Shown here in pieces: positions 24,071 through 36,000 of a stretch of DNA of 64,000 nt. The stretch covers positions 56,646,753 to 56,710,752 of the forward strand of contig NC_090281.1 of the NCBI RefSeq assembly GCF_037392515.1, in the 5' to 3' direction. The position numbers and the translations under genes were made by a program. This DNA comes from Haliotis asinina. Its lineage: Eukaryota; Mollusca; Gastropoda; Lepetellida; Haliotidae. The notes beneath the pieces were generated by a model. The model did not search any database, was not told where the DNA came from, and worked only from the letters and a program-made list of their open reading frames with translations. Every line of letters begins with the position of its first letter. The first letter of the stretch is position 1.

Positions 24071-24087
24071 ATGAGCAGAGCAGAAAG
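24071..24087 (+). CDS. KLHL8: Candidate first coding exon of KLHL8 (MSRAE + 2 nt)
   Basis: ATGAGCAGAGCAGAAAG is followed directly by a GTGAGA donor. It ends in phase 2, and the BTB exon at 33379 starts with the single base needed, then stays open from its acceptor through ARG-rich and WHGFF residues into the Ser/Pro region. The joined start reads [17 protein letters not shown]. The DNA just upstream (about 23.7-24.07 kb) is richer in G+C than its surroundings, as a first exon would be. A one-in-three phase match could be chance, so this remains a prediction. The intron would be 9.3 kb. Confidence 0.5.
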
Positions 24088-27000
24088 GTGAGATTGTGTT
24101 TCTTAAACATGCAGTTGTGGTGTTTTGTCATACTTTCTGTCACATACTTGACCAGTGTGGGGTTATTACAAAGGCAGGTTGAGACAGGTGCTTTTGATTG
24201 ACAGTGTTCAAATTAAGCACTGAGAGACCCTTCTTATGACTCTAATGTGATAGTTTCAGTATTTATGTTGGATTGAGAGTTTCTTGATCGAAATAGTATG
24301 ATAGAAAATCTCTAGGATACTAGAACTTCATATATTTCCTACACTGATTGATACCAGGAATGTTTCGGCATTTAGAAACTGTGACAATCATTGTCATTGT
24401 TGAACACGAGCCAAGATATCTCTTTGATGGCTTTATCAAATATCAAAGTTTAGTACTTTAGGTGATATGATTGAGGGAGTCGAGAGAACCAAGTGGGGTC
24501 TGTAGTGACGGTGAGGGTGCTTGCTGGTAAGGTCAATAAACCTCACAGCGTTGTAATGTAGTGACTTCTCCTGTGTACAGTAGTGTTTATACACTAAACA
24601 TACATGCTCATGGTCCTGTTTTCAAACACAATATATATCCTTGGTTTGTGGTGTTTTCATCAGTGTTCAACATGTAGTTCCCTGCCATTGTTTGTACTAG
24701 CCATTGTTAGCACTTCACATTAGGTTGACACCTAGCATCATTGACATGTCAGTTTGTTTGTGAAAATGTTTGGAATCTAATGTACTAATAGTAGTTTCCC
24801 TTGAAGTATGTCAGGGGAAACTACTATATCCTGACAATTTTGCTCTCTGAAAAATATTTAATTTTCTTCATACTATTTCATATGGTTTAAACAATATTAT
24901 TTCTTCCGATGACATATCTGTATACATTTAAATAAAACAGTGTAGGGGAATTGGCAAACAGACAAATTGCCTATGTTAATGCCTCTCCCCACATAATCCG
25001 GAACATACACACACAGGCATCACATGTTAAGGAAAACATAACAATTCGTATTGTTGATGATGGGTACCAAGTCAAGTTTCTTACACTGATAACAACGGTA
25101 CAGTCTGAGCAGAGTATTTGCAAATCGTAGTTAGATTTTTATATATTAGTGACTCAGTTTGTTTCTTGAAAGTAGTTGTGGACTGATATCCTTAGGTTGC
25201 TGCCTTCAGTTTCATTCAGTTGGTATCGCTGCACAGAATAGTTTTGATACTAAATCCTTTGACGTAGAAATATACATTTTGACTCAAATGATTGAAATGA
25301 GGACACACAAAAATATAATGTAATGGATCTTCTGTGAAATGGCCTCAAGGGCAGGAGGGGTTTTTCAGCTAAATGCCTCTCAACAAGATGAGAGTTCATA
25401 TCTCTACAACCGAAAATGTCATTCTTGATACGATTGATATTTAATGGTGTAAACAAACACAAGATAGTTAACTTACATAAGCTACAAGATAGTTACGTGG
25501 AAACTGTCGTACTATTTCATCATGTGTTCTGTGTAATGCACAACTGGGAGTGATAGGTGAAATGCACTCAACACCACTAATGCCAAAATACAGGCGGATC
25601 TTTTGAGAATACAGTTTGATTGGTTAGAATGTATTTGATTTCACGTGTAGCGATGAAGATTTTAGAATTACCTCGTAATTCTGCCATGCTGAAAATAGAC
25701 TGTTGGATGAAGATTTGTGAAAATTTTACATTTACATCAGTTTACTAAAAAACACTCATGAAAGCTGTGTGGATAATGTATTAACTGTATCTATGGGCAT
25801 AATCATATAAACTTTATGTTGTTTCATGTACTTATATGAGTTCATTACGTTCACATCCTGTTGAAGTTGTCAGGTAGAATGATGAAACTTGATCCTGCTG
25901 CATTCAGGGGAAACAATCATTAATTTTGTCTGGAAATAGATCGGGTTTCATGGTAGCCATGGCATTGTGCATGTTGCGTGAACATGTCTTTATCATCAAG
26001 GAAACTAAAACATGGTTAAAAAGATCAAATCGTCCTATCAAGTGACTCACTTCAGGGTGAAGTGATATCTGTGATTTTGGATATATTTAGATCATGAGGA
26101 AAGAACATGTTTTTAGTGCAGAGTTTATATCTCACAGGTGTTTTTCGGTTGCTTAGGAATGTAGTTTAGCCAGAAGAGGATGGGGAACTTGTGTAAGAAA
26201 GTCCCAGAAAGCATTGGTTTAACGATACCTATATATGAAATTTACAAAGTAAAGCTGATTGTATGTTTCAAACTAGCTAGTATAGGGGTGTATCAGTGAT
26301 GAGTGAATGTAGGTCGTCAACATTAGCTCTATTCCACCCTTATGACGGTGGTCTGTGAATAATGAAGTCAAGGCCAGAAAATCAAGTGATTGACATTATG
26401 AACATCATTTGAGATAACGATTGAGAGGCCGAGTCAGTAGTCATACCACCCAATCCTGTCAACTCATTAAAGATGAAAAGGTTTATGAAGGCCAGTTCAA
26501 ACCTGGATTATCACACAAATGTATTCTGGTTTTAGATGAATAAACATGAATTTGAATAAGTTTGCATGTCAGAGGTTCAAGTTAATGAAGGTTCAGTGAC
26601 TTGTAGAATACCACTAAGACCATTTACTATGTGATAGACTTTTTGCTTGGTATTTTATTGTTTCTGTGAATTGATGAAACTTGGTTTATTCAAAGCCAGA
26701 ATTGTCTTGGTTTATTCAAAACCACAATGTACAATTACAAATGTATCAATAAAAAAAGATTTGATTTTGAGGTGATGAGGTATATGTATGAATTGAAACA
26801 TTTTTTAGAACAACCAGTATGAACAAGTTTGTTCTGTCAGGATATACATGGTATTGACCATGTACAAGTGAAATCTGAACAGCGAGGTCTGTTGTGACAG
26901 GGACTTTGCCACCTGCAATACTTGTTGTCAGACAGCCATCAGTCATGTATTGTGCCCTGTCCTCACTCTCTGTATGGTGTGGCTGGACCATCAGCAGCTT

Positions 27001-30000
27001 GTCTGTCTGGCAGTTGCTGGTGAGATATAGAGAGATCAGTTTGGTGATGGAAAGTGTTTGGGAGCTGTACACATCGGTGTTGCTGCGTTGATGAGGTAAA
27101 GCTATTGGGTGGAGGGTGTTTTGTAAGAGAAGCTGTTGTCATAGATCACAATTGCAAGTAATTTTGTACATGTATTTTCAAGGATATTTTTCATGTGGTA
27201 ATTCATTACTGGACTTGATATAACTTGTCAAATCCATAGTAATTTTCAGATCATGCTTAAATCAGATGTATTGGGATGAATTAGAAAAATAAAAATAAAT
27301 GAGTTCGGCAGCAGGCAAACAAAGATGGCAGCACTGTTACAGTACTCTTTCATGAAGGTCCCAATCTTTTTTTGTTTATGCAGTAATTTCTTTTCAAAAT
27401 GTGCACAGCACAAGTTTTACAGTCAGAGGTTTGTGTTGCACATGTAATAAACTGCTGTGTATGACAATACAAATCCACAAGACCTTTACCAGTCTGGGAT
27501 GCCATGTAATCTGAATTGTACATGTTATGCTGCTTGTACCATGCATACCGAACCATGATATATTGACATATAATGCTTGAGCCACAATGTTGATAAAGCC
27601 TAGGTTTTTATACCTAGTGCATGAGACCCAGATGATAACAGCACCTGGATGTTGCACTATCTCAGGGCCATGTACTGACATAGTTGTGTAATATGGGTTT
27701 GGGATAGTAAGCCATCCTGACATGAAATGTGGGGCTGGAGAATAAAATCTGTTTCAAATCTGTGTCTTTTTATAGCTCCCAGCCTTTCTCAGCCTGTTTG
27801 CTGCTTATGAAAGACGTTCTCTCCTTGGAAGATAGATATTGTTAGTTATTGCAAAATCAACATCTAGTGCCACAGAACTTGTGTAATATTGAAAATTATT
27901 TTCCATTTCCTTCATGGAAATAGTTGCTGCGGATACATGTTTTGTGTTTTACCTCCTCTTTGTGTAGCTGAAACTATTACTGGTTATGTTGTAAATCTTG
28001 CCATGCATGGTACAGTTATCATGACCAAGGGTTACAGTTCACAAGTATTATGTTGTAAAATGCATTCCCATGACCAGCTTTTAAGTTTGATAATGCTGAT
28101 TTCTGCAAAGAGACAAGTGAGACCAGGCATTATGTGTACATTACTGAAACATGCGGAAAAGAAAGAAGAGTCAAGTGATTGAAATACATTCAATTTTTTG
28201 CCGATTATTCATCGGCTTTGCATATAATTAGGATTACAAGAGGTCAAAACCTTATTTCAGTTGCCCTTTTTGTGTCTTGTAATACGGTCTTAACATCAGT
28301 TTTCATGTTCAAAACATGATTTTGAAAATTCCCCATCACTGAACAGAATTACATCAATACAATATGGCTCCCTGATTTCTATTACATAACAGTACAAACT
28401 CACATAGTATCAGGGTAGACACAAGGCAGGGAGAAATATATTTTTGAGGAATATGACTTAAGTCAGGTTAAAATTGATTTTGTGTTTGTCAAGGATAACT
28501 GCCTGTTGTGTAAAGAGATTTTCCTATTGTTTGCTTATGAGTGTTCTCATTGGTTGAAACGTTGTAATGAAACAATTGTCCATCCTGTAAAATTGTTCCA
28601 TTGTTCATTTCTAATCATGTACGTTTGTCTGCAAAGTTAAAATCTTATCACTCAGATTGTTTCATCCCTCAGAATAATAGTCTTGCTATTCAGTCATTTC
28701 AATGGTAGTTGGTATGCTCTGCATGATGTACATGAGTTTAGGGGTGGAGAGTGATTTTCACTTAGTATGTTATCATCTTGTATAAAGGTTGATCAAGTGA
28801 AAACCTGCAAGGGAAATGTCCAGATAATTCATGCTCCGAATCTCCCTCTCTTCTTTTCAGTCTAAACTGAGTTTATCTATCAAACATATATATTTTGAGG
28901 GACTTAGCATGATCTATGGCTGCTATGTATGATAAAATGATTTCATGTCAGTGTTTATATGGACTTGTGAAGAATTGATCTTCAGTAGCCCATGCTTGTT
29001 GTAAGATGCGACCAATATTATTGAGTGGTAAGGCTCGCTGACTGGGTTGACACATGTCATATCCCAAGTGCGCATATTGATGCTCATGATGTTGATAACT
29101 GGATTATCTGGTCCAGGCTTGATTATTTACAGACCACCACCATGTAGCAGGCATATGGCTGAGTGCAGCATAAAAGTAAACTTACTCAATCACTCAGTGT
29201 TTATATGACAGTTGAGATATCTCAAGATATTTATTAGTTGTTTGATGTATGCTTTGTAACCCAAGTATTTGGTTTCATTTTCAGAGGTTGTGTATATCAG
29301 AAACACATTCTCACTCTGCTCATCACATTATGCAATAAATAGGTCAACACCTCCAGGGTTGGAGATGTAATAAGCTTGTTTCACTGGGCTGCAAGCTCTT
29401 GTTTCCTCCTTGTCCAAGTGTATTTGTGCAGCCTGAAGGAGGTTGTATTTGTGTGATAAGTGACCTGGATGAAAGGTGCTTTTGAGATTATCAGTGGTTG
29501 GCCTTAATCTGCTTTGTCTCATTTTGAAGAAGACAAATCTGTCCTGATTGTGTCCAATCCGATTGTCCACATCGTCTTGAGTCTGACAGGCCAAGTAATA
29601 CTATGCGTCACGTCAGGGATGTTTGACTTATATTTATAAGTAAATAGTTTCTTATTGAATGTCAAAGTGAGATTCAGTCAGTTTCTGTAAGACGTTTTTT
29701 GATATCAGTTGCTTGTAAGTGCTCCCAATTAAGCATGTAAATTGGTCTTGAGGTTTTTGCTGATAGAATGTGTATTGAAAGTCTCCATAATCATGTTGAT
29801 ATGTGTTTTTTAAAATTAGTTCATGACAATGACCTCTTCACTTTCGTGCTTATTTTTGAACACAGATCTTTGTTAGTCAGCTTAGTGTTAATAGTATGCC
29901 AGCCCCATACCTGTGCTCTGTGGTTGTAGCAGTTTTATTTAGTCATACAGGTGGGGGAGATAATAATCAGATACTCAGGTTGCTGTGAGTGTGTGAGCAT

Positions 30001-33000
30001 ATTTCATTTTATACCATTAGCTGACCTTCACTTACTCACTCTCGCCCTCTGTGGTACACTAAAATGAACACATTTCATTTTATACCACCAGTTGACCTGC
30101 CTCACTCACTCCCTCTCTGGCACAATAGAATGAACATATTTCATTTTACACCCGTCATTTGATCTGCTTCACTTGAGAAAATATGTGGAGTTATGATTAC
30201 TACTCTCTCTCAGAAAAATGATCGATCCAGAAAGTGAAGTTATGATGGATGAGATTTGACAGTATATCTTAAGGCTGAAAGTTTTTGCATATTTCCTCAG
30301 TCTAACCACCATTAATTGTTAACATTAATCATGACTGTTGTGTAGCCTATATCATGTGTGTGAATCAGAGCAAGTAGATGCACTAAGGAGTCATCATCGT
30401 GGTTAGTGCTGGTTTTACCTGACATGACACAAGTTTGAGGGGCCATGTAATAAGATAAAAACATATTTATAAAAGTTATCACATTTTCAGTGTGCCATCT
30501 ACCCTATAGTTGTGGAATGAATCCATAAACCATAGCACAAAAAAAACCCCAGGCTCCATGGTAACAGAATTGTTGGTTGTTTCATTTATGATGAGAATAA
30601 CAGTATGTGATATTTCTGTTAGTGTATGGAGGTAGTCATCCCTTGACGTTGTAATACCATTTAGCTGTGTATGAAAGTGGCAGCCACTGCTAGACCTTCA
30701 CACCTGATGCTGTCAGGTTAGATAAGACTCAGTCTGTATTTCTGTACACGCTGCAGATGACGATAGATGAGTTTGTGGGCATGCAACAGGTAGCTCAGAG
30801 GGAGGTATGCTAAACCCTCTTGCGGAACCTTCTCCCTTCTAACTGTGGGAAAAAATGTGATTGCTTTGATTTAGAAAACAAAAATAAGCCAGTTGAAGGC
30901 GGTGATTGTTACCATATGCTGTTTGATGATGGATGTGAATACCAGCACTTATCTGTGAGCAGGCAATGTTTATGTATTTTTCTACATTCCTGCCAGATAT
31001 CAATTTCACCTGACTTGCTTTATAACTGTGTCAGCAATGACTAATCATGTTGGTTTTTATTATTTATTCATGATAAACCATGATGCAGTTCTCAAAATAT
31101 CACCATGTGCATTGCGAATTTCACTGTAACCATGGTTACTGAATTATGGTCATTGTCAGTATAACATGTTTGGAAGGATATATTATTTCTTTGAATGGCA
31201 TTTTGGAAGTTTAATAGTTATATTGAAATAGGTATACTTAAATAGTTACCCTGAAATAGTTATATTGAAATACTGAAATAGTTATACTAAAATAAGTAAA
31301 ATAGCTAAACTGAAATAGTTATACTGAAATACTGAAATAGTTATACTGAAATAGTTATACTAAAATAGTTTTACTGAAATAGTTTTACTGAAATAGTAAT
31401 ACTAAAGTAGTTATACTGAAATAGTTATACTAAAATAGTTATACTGAAACACTGAAATAGTTATACTAAAATAGTTATACTAAAATAGTTACACTGAAGT
31501 AGTTATACTGAAGTAGTTATAGTAAAATAGTTATACAAAAATAGTCATACTGAAGTAGTTATACTAAAATAGTTGTACTGAAATAGTTGTACTGAAATAG
31601 TTATACTCAAATAGTTATACTCAAATAGTTATACTAAAATAGTTTTACTGAAATAGTTGTACTGAAATAGTTATGCTAAAATAGTTATACTGAAATAGTT
31701 CTACTGAAGTAGTTATGCTGAAGTAGTTATGCTGAAGTACTTATGCTGAAATAGTTATGCTAAAATAGTTATACAAAAATAGTTTTACTGAAATAGTTGT
31801 ACTGAAATAGTTATGCTAAAATAGTTATACTAAAATAGTTCTACTGATGTAGTTCTACTGACGTAGTTATACTGAAATAGTTATACTGAAATAGTTATAC
31901 TATACTAAAGGCAAGATGCTTAATGGATGACAGCTTCCTCATTACATTATCATGCAATATTTCACTTTTGCTTGACAGTGGCATAGGAATCTATACCAAA
32001 ATAGATCATAGTAATAGAGAAATTGTAATAGAGAAATTGTTGTGCATAAAACATTTTCCCTTTATGACTAATGTTGACAAATAATGTAAAATCCAAAACT
32101 GTTTACCAGTGTTTATTGTGATGTAAACTTAAAACAGGGACTGGGAAAGAGGACTTGACAATGGGCTATTTTCAGGATTATTAGACTTTTTCTGAATTTA
32201 CAATGGGCCAGTGCCCTTGTATCAATAGTAAACATCAAAATTGTAATGGGCCATTTTATATTCTTATGTGCACAATGGCACATGGTCCCTGCCTTTCCTA
32301 GTCCCTGTTTAAAGTACCAGGAACAATCACGCTTGATGTGTTGAGTCACTGTGTGTAACCATGAAGTTTGTAATCCCGTATTTTCAGTAATAAGTATTCT
32401 CACAGATGAATGCTTAATGTCAGCTCGTGTTGATTTTTGAACAGAATGAAGTACCCCATACTCATTAACACTGGACTTATGATGTCAGGAAGCTGTCATA
32501 TGTGTTTTGTGTGTTTCTGTGCTATTGTCACCCTGTGGTTTGGGTTGTTGAAGTAGCTGGATTATTGTTGATTCTTGGATAAAACAACACTCTGGCACTG
32601 AATACAACCAGGCTCCTATTAACTTCTTTCTCAGTTCTGTCATTACAGGTTCCAGACTTGTGCACATTGTATTGTGTATAGTAACAAATACCTACACATG
32701 GAAACAAAGTACATTGATCATGTTGAACTTGTCTGCATGTCACTTGTAATATGTTATTCTTTCAACACTGGCAATTATACAGTACCTTTCTTTATTTAGT
32801 TGACCCAAATTATGTGGATTTGTAAAATCATGAGAAATTTTTGCTTATATTGGTTTATGTTCATGGTGATTTATGACATAGTGATTGTCTTCTGTCAGTC
32901 AGTGGAGTTGCTCCCCTTTCTGATGGATGTATATTGTAGATTTTAATCCACAGTCTCAGACCTACTAATGGAAACTGACTGACTGCAACAAAAAGAAAAT

Positions 33001-36000
33001 GTCCTATGTTTAAATAGCATAAATAATCTGAAGCAATGTTGGTTAACATTTGAGTGCTGATTCCATTTGAATTGTCAGTTTTTTTCAGTTTTGTCAGCAG
33101 GCTTGAGTCTACCTGTGCCACAGTCAATGTGACACTCACTCTCCCTCACTCACTCCTTGGTAATGTGACACTGAGCAAATGAGCTTCAGTGGAAACATTG
33201 TTTGAATTGTGTTTATTCTACCCCAGTGGGGAGGTGAGGTAGCCTAGTGGTTAAGGCGTTTGCTCTGTTACACAGAAGACCCAGGTTCAGTTCCCCACAC
33301 GGGTACAATGTGTGAAGCACATTTCAAGTGTCCCTAGCGTGAAACACTCACTCACTCACTCTATGTTGTATTTTTCAGAGCAAAGAAGACTCGCAGTTTG
33401 TTTTGGCATGGCTTCTTCAGCTCTCAGCGTTGGGAGGAGGTGAAGGCCGGGGGTGGGTCACCAACCCGGGGGTCACACAGCTCTAGTATGCCTCAGAATC
33501 CTCCTGTTCCTCTGCGCAAGGACAGCCTGCCCAGTCACTCAAGAAAGGCACCTCCAATCCCACCAGCCCCCTCCAAGAGGAACCACTCCCACAAGTCCCC
33601 AAGGCCAAGTTCGGAGTACCATTCCTTGCGTGGTGCATCTGCTGCATCACCTACAAACAGAAAGATGTCGCATGACTCAGTCACAGAGCGTTTGAACCTC
33701 GACATGACATCAACACATACTCACGAAGAAAAGAATTTATGGAAGGACAGTTTCAAGACACTGCTAGAATTTTATGAGAATGGACAGTTGTGTGATGTTG
33801 AAATTATTGTTGGAGAGAGATCATTTAAGTGTCATCGAACAGTTCTTGCATGTGCCAGTTTGTATTTTAGGGCAATGTTCATGTCTGAGATGGCAGAAAG
33901 TAAACAGGAAACTGTCACTATTCATGACATTGATGCTCATGCAATGGAAAAGCTCATCCAGTTTGCATACACCTCTAAGATAACCTTAACAATAGACACA
34001 GTCCAGCAGCTGCTGTATGCATCCTCCATACTACAAATGGAGGCAGTTGCTCAAGCATGCTGTGACTTCATGAAAACACAGCTAACCCCATCAAACTGTA
34101 TTGACGTGCATAACTTTGCTGAACAGCATAATCGTGTTGAACTAATGAAAACAGCCACTGACTACTTGTTAAGTCATTTCTTGGAAGTTGTGGAAGGCGG
34201 AGAGTTCAAGGTCATGAACAAGAAGTTGCTTGAGAAATTGATATCTTCATTTGATCTGAATGTTGAAAATGAAGTACAAGTTTATGAGGCTGTCATCAGC
34301 TGGGTGAAGAATGACCTTGACACTCGATGTGAGTTTCTGCCAAGTTTGCTGGAACATGTAAAGCTGCCCCTGGTCTCGGCCACATACCTGATGGAGTCCG
34401 TAGAGAAGGAGGACCTGATGAGGAACAGTCTTGCTTGTCGAGACTTCCTGGATGAGGCCAAGTATTTTCGTATGTCACAAGTCAGCTTAGTACAAGGGGT
34501 CAAGGTCACTCCTCGAACCAGAGAGAGAAAGAGCTATTCAGGTTAGTATTGCTAATACAGACTACATCATTTTCCAGTGTGAATCTAATAGTAATATCAA
34601 TTCCCAGTTGTCAGACATATGATATTTTGATAAATACAGTGTTTTGTTTTATGTTGTAACCATGATAACATTTCTGTGTAAATATGCAGGTGTTTTGTTC
34701 TGTGTGGGAGGTCGTGGAGCTACTGGAGATCCCTTTAAAAGTATTGAGGTCTATGATGTCTGCCGCAACAAGTGGTTTCACGTTGCAGAGATGCACACAC
34801 GCAGACGGCATGTTGGTGTATGTGCTGCCAATGGTAAGTGGTGATGTGTTGTATTTATTCAGCAGTGAGGCAAGTTACTAAAGGTTTTGTTTTGGTGAGT
34901 CAGTTTTCATGAAGCAATTTGGGTTGTGGCTTGGAGTCAGTATTGTTTATGATACAGTTGTGATGTAGAACATATCATGTAATGTCACCCCACAGGATAT
35001 TTACAATAACTGTAGCGTGAAATAGTGGTAAAGGTGCTTTGCAGATTACCTGAGGGATTTTAAATCATTTAAATAACATCTGTTACACTGCCCCACGAGG
35101 ATCATTTGAATAGATGATACAGCAAGTTGGAATTACCCTTTCAGTGGTAACCATGGTTATTGCCTGATGCGTTACATGTGACATTCATCAGCTTTTATGG
35201 GGAGGCAGCATTAGAACAATCCCAGGGTATACTGGTTGTAAGAAACAATATGATATCAGATCATGAGGAAGACTTATTGTTTAGTGTGTGTCATCACTGA
35301 CTGTGTGAGTGTGCTCATAGTATTATTCACTGGATCATTTGTAGGTCTCTGTCATACAAACCACATGTTTCAGGTGTGTTGTATGCTGTTGGTGGACATG
35401 ATGGGAATGAGCATCTCAATAGTGGAGAGGTTTTTGACCCCAAGACCAACAAGTGGAAGAAGATAGCACCCATGAGCACACTCAGGTAGAATATCATGTC
35501 ATTGTTGTCCTTGAAGAAGAGATTTTTATGTTGGTGATTCATAACAATGAGGTCTCCCAGTTGTCTTTCCACTAAAAGTTTTTGAAACCACAGCCTTGCC
35601 TGTGTTGTGTTTCTGTGTTGGCAAGCATCATATCAAAGGTGACAGTCGGTTGTGATCCCTTGACGAGATAATGAGAATACTGTGTCTGTAAAAAACAGTA
35701 TGCTCTCTCACTCAGAAATATATGCTCAGTTAAAAGTGATACTTAATGGTAGTGTACAACTTAATAGATGTAGTCCTATCTTTTAAAAATCTAATGATCT
35801 TAAAATGAACAATATTGTTTGCTATAGTAGTATTAAGTTATGAATAGTGTTTAGTTATTCATGTATAATCCTTTGTGTAAAACGCCATGTTCAGCAATAT
35901 TCCAGCTATATGGCAGGGGGCTGTAAATAATTGAGTCTAGACTAGATAAATCAGTGATCGACATCATGAACATTAATCTTTGCAATTGGGATGTGATGTT

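Larger units (their letters stand above)
24088..33378 (+). other. Presumed KLHL8 intron 1
   Basis: This is 9.3 kb between the candidate first exon and the BTB exon. It holds two degenerate or complete SINE-like copies, the 68-bp repeat, the 14-bp minisatellite, a tRNA-derived SINE and the antisense coding-like segment. The rest shows no feature I can support. If exon 1 is wrong, much of this is intergenic. Confidence 0.45.

Noticed and set aside
33398-34546. Open frame starting with TTG at 33398 as the KLHL8 start
   Set aside because: The codon is TTG inside an exon that begins at 33379; the frame is open back to the acceptor. The start is more likely in an upstream exon, or the ATG at 33488.
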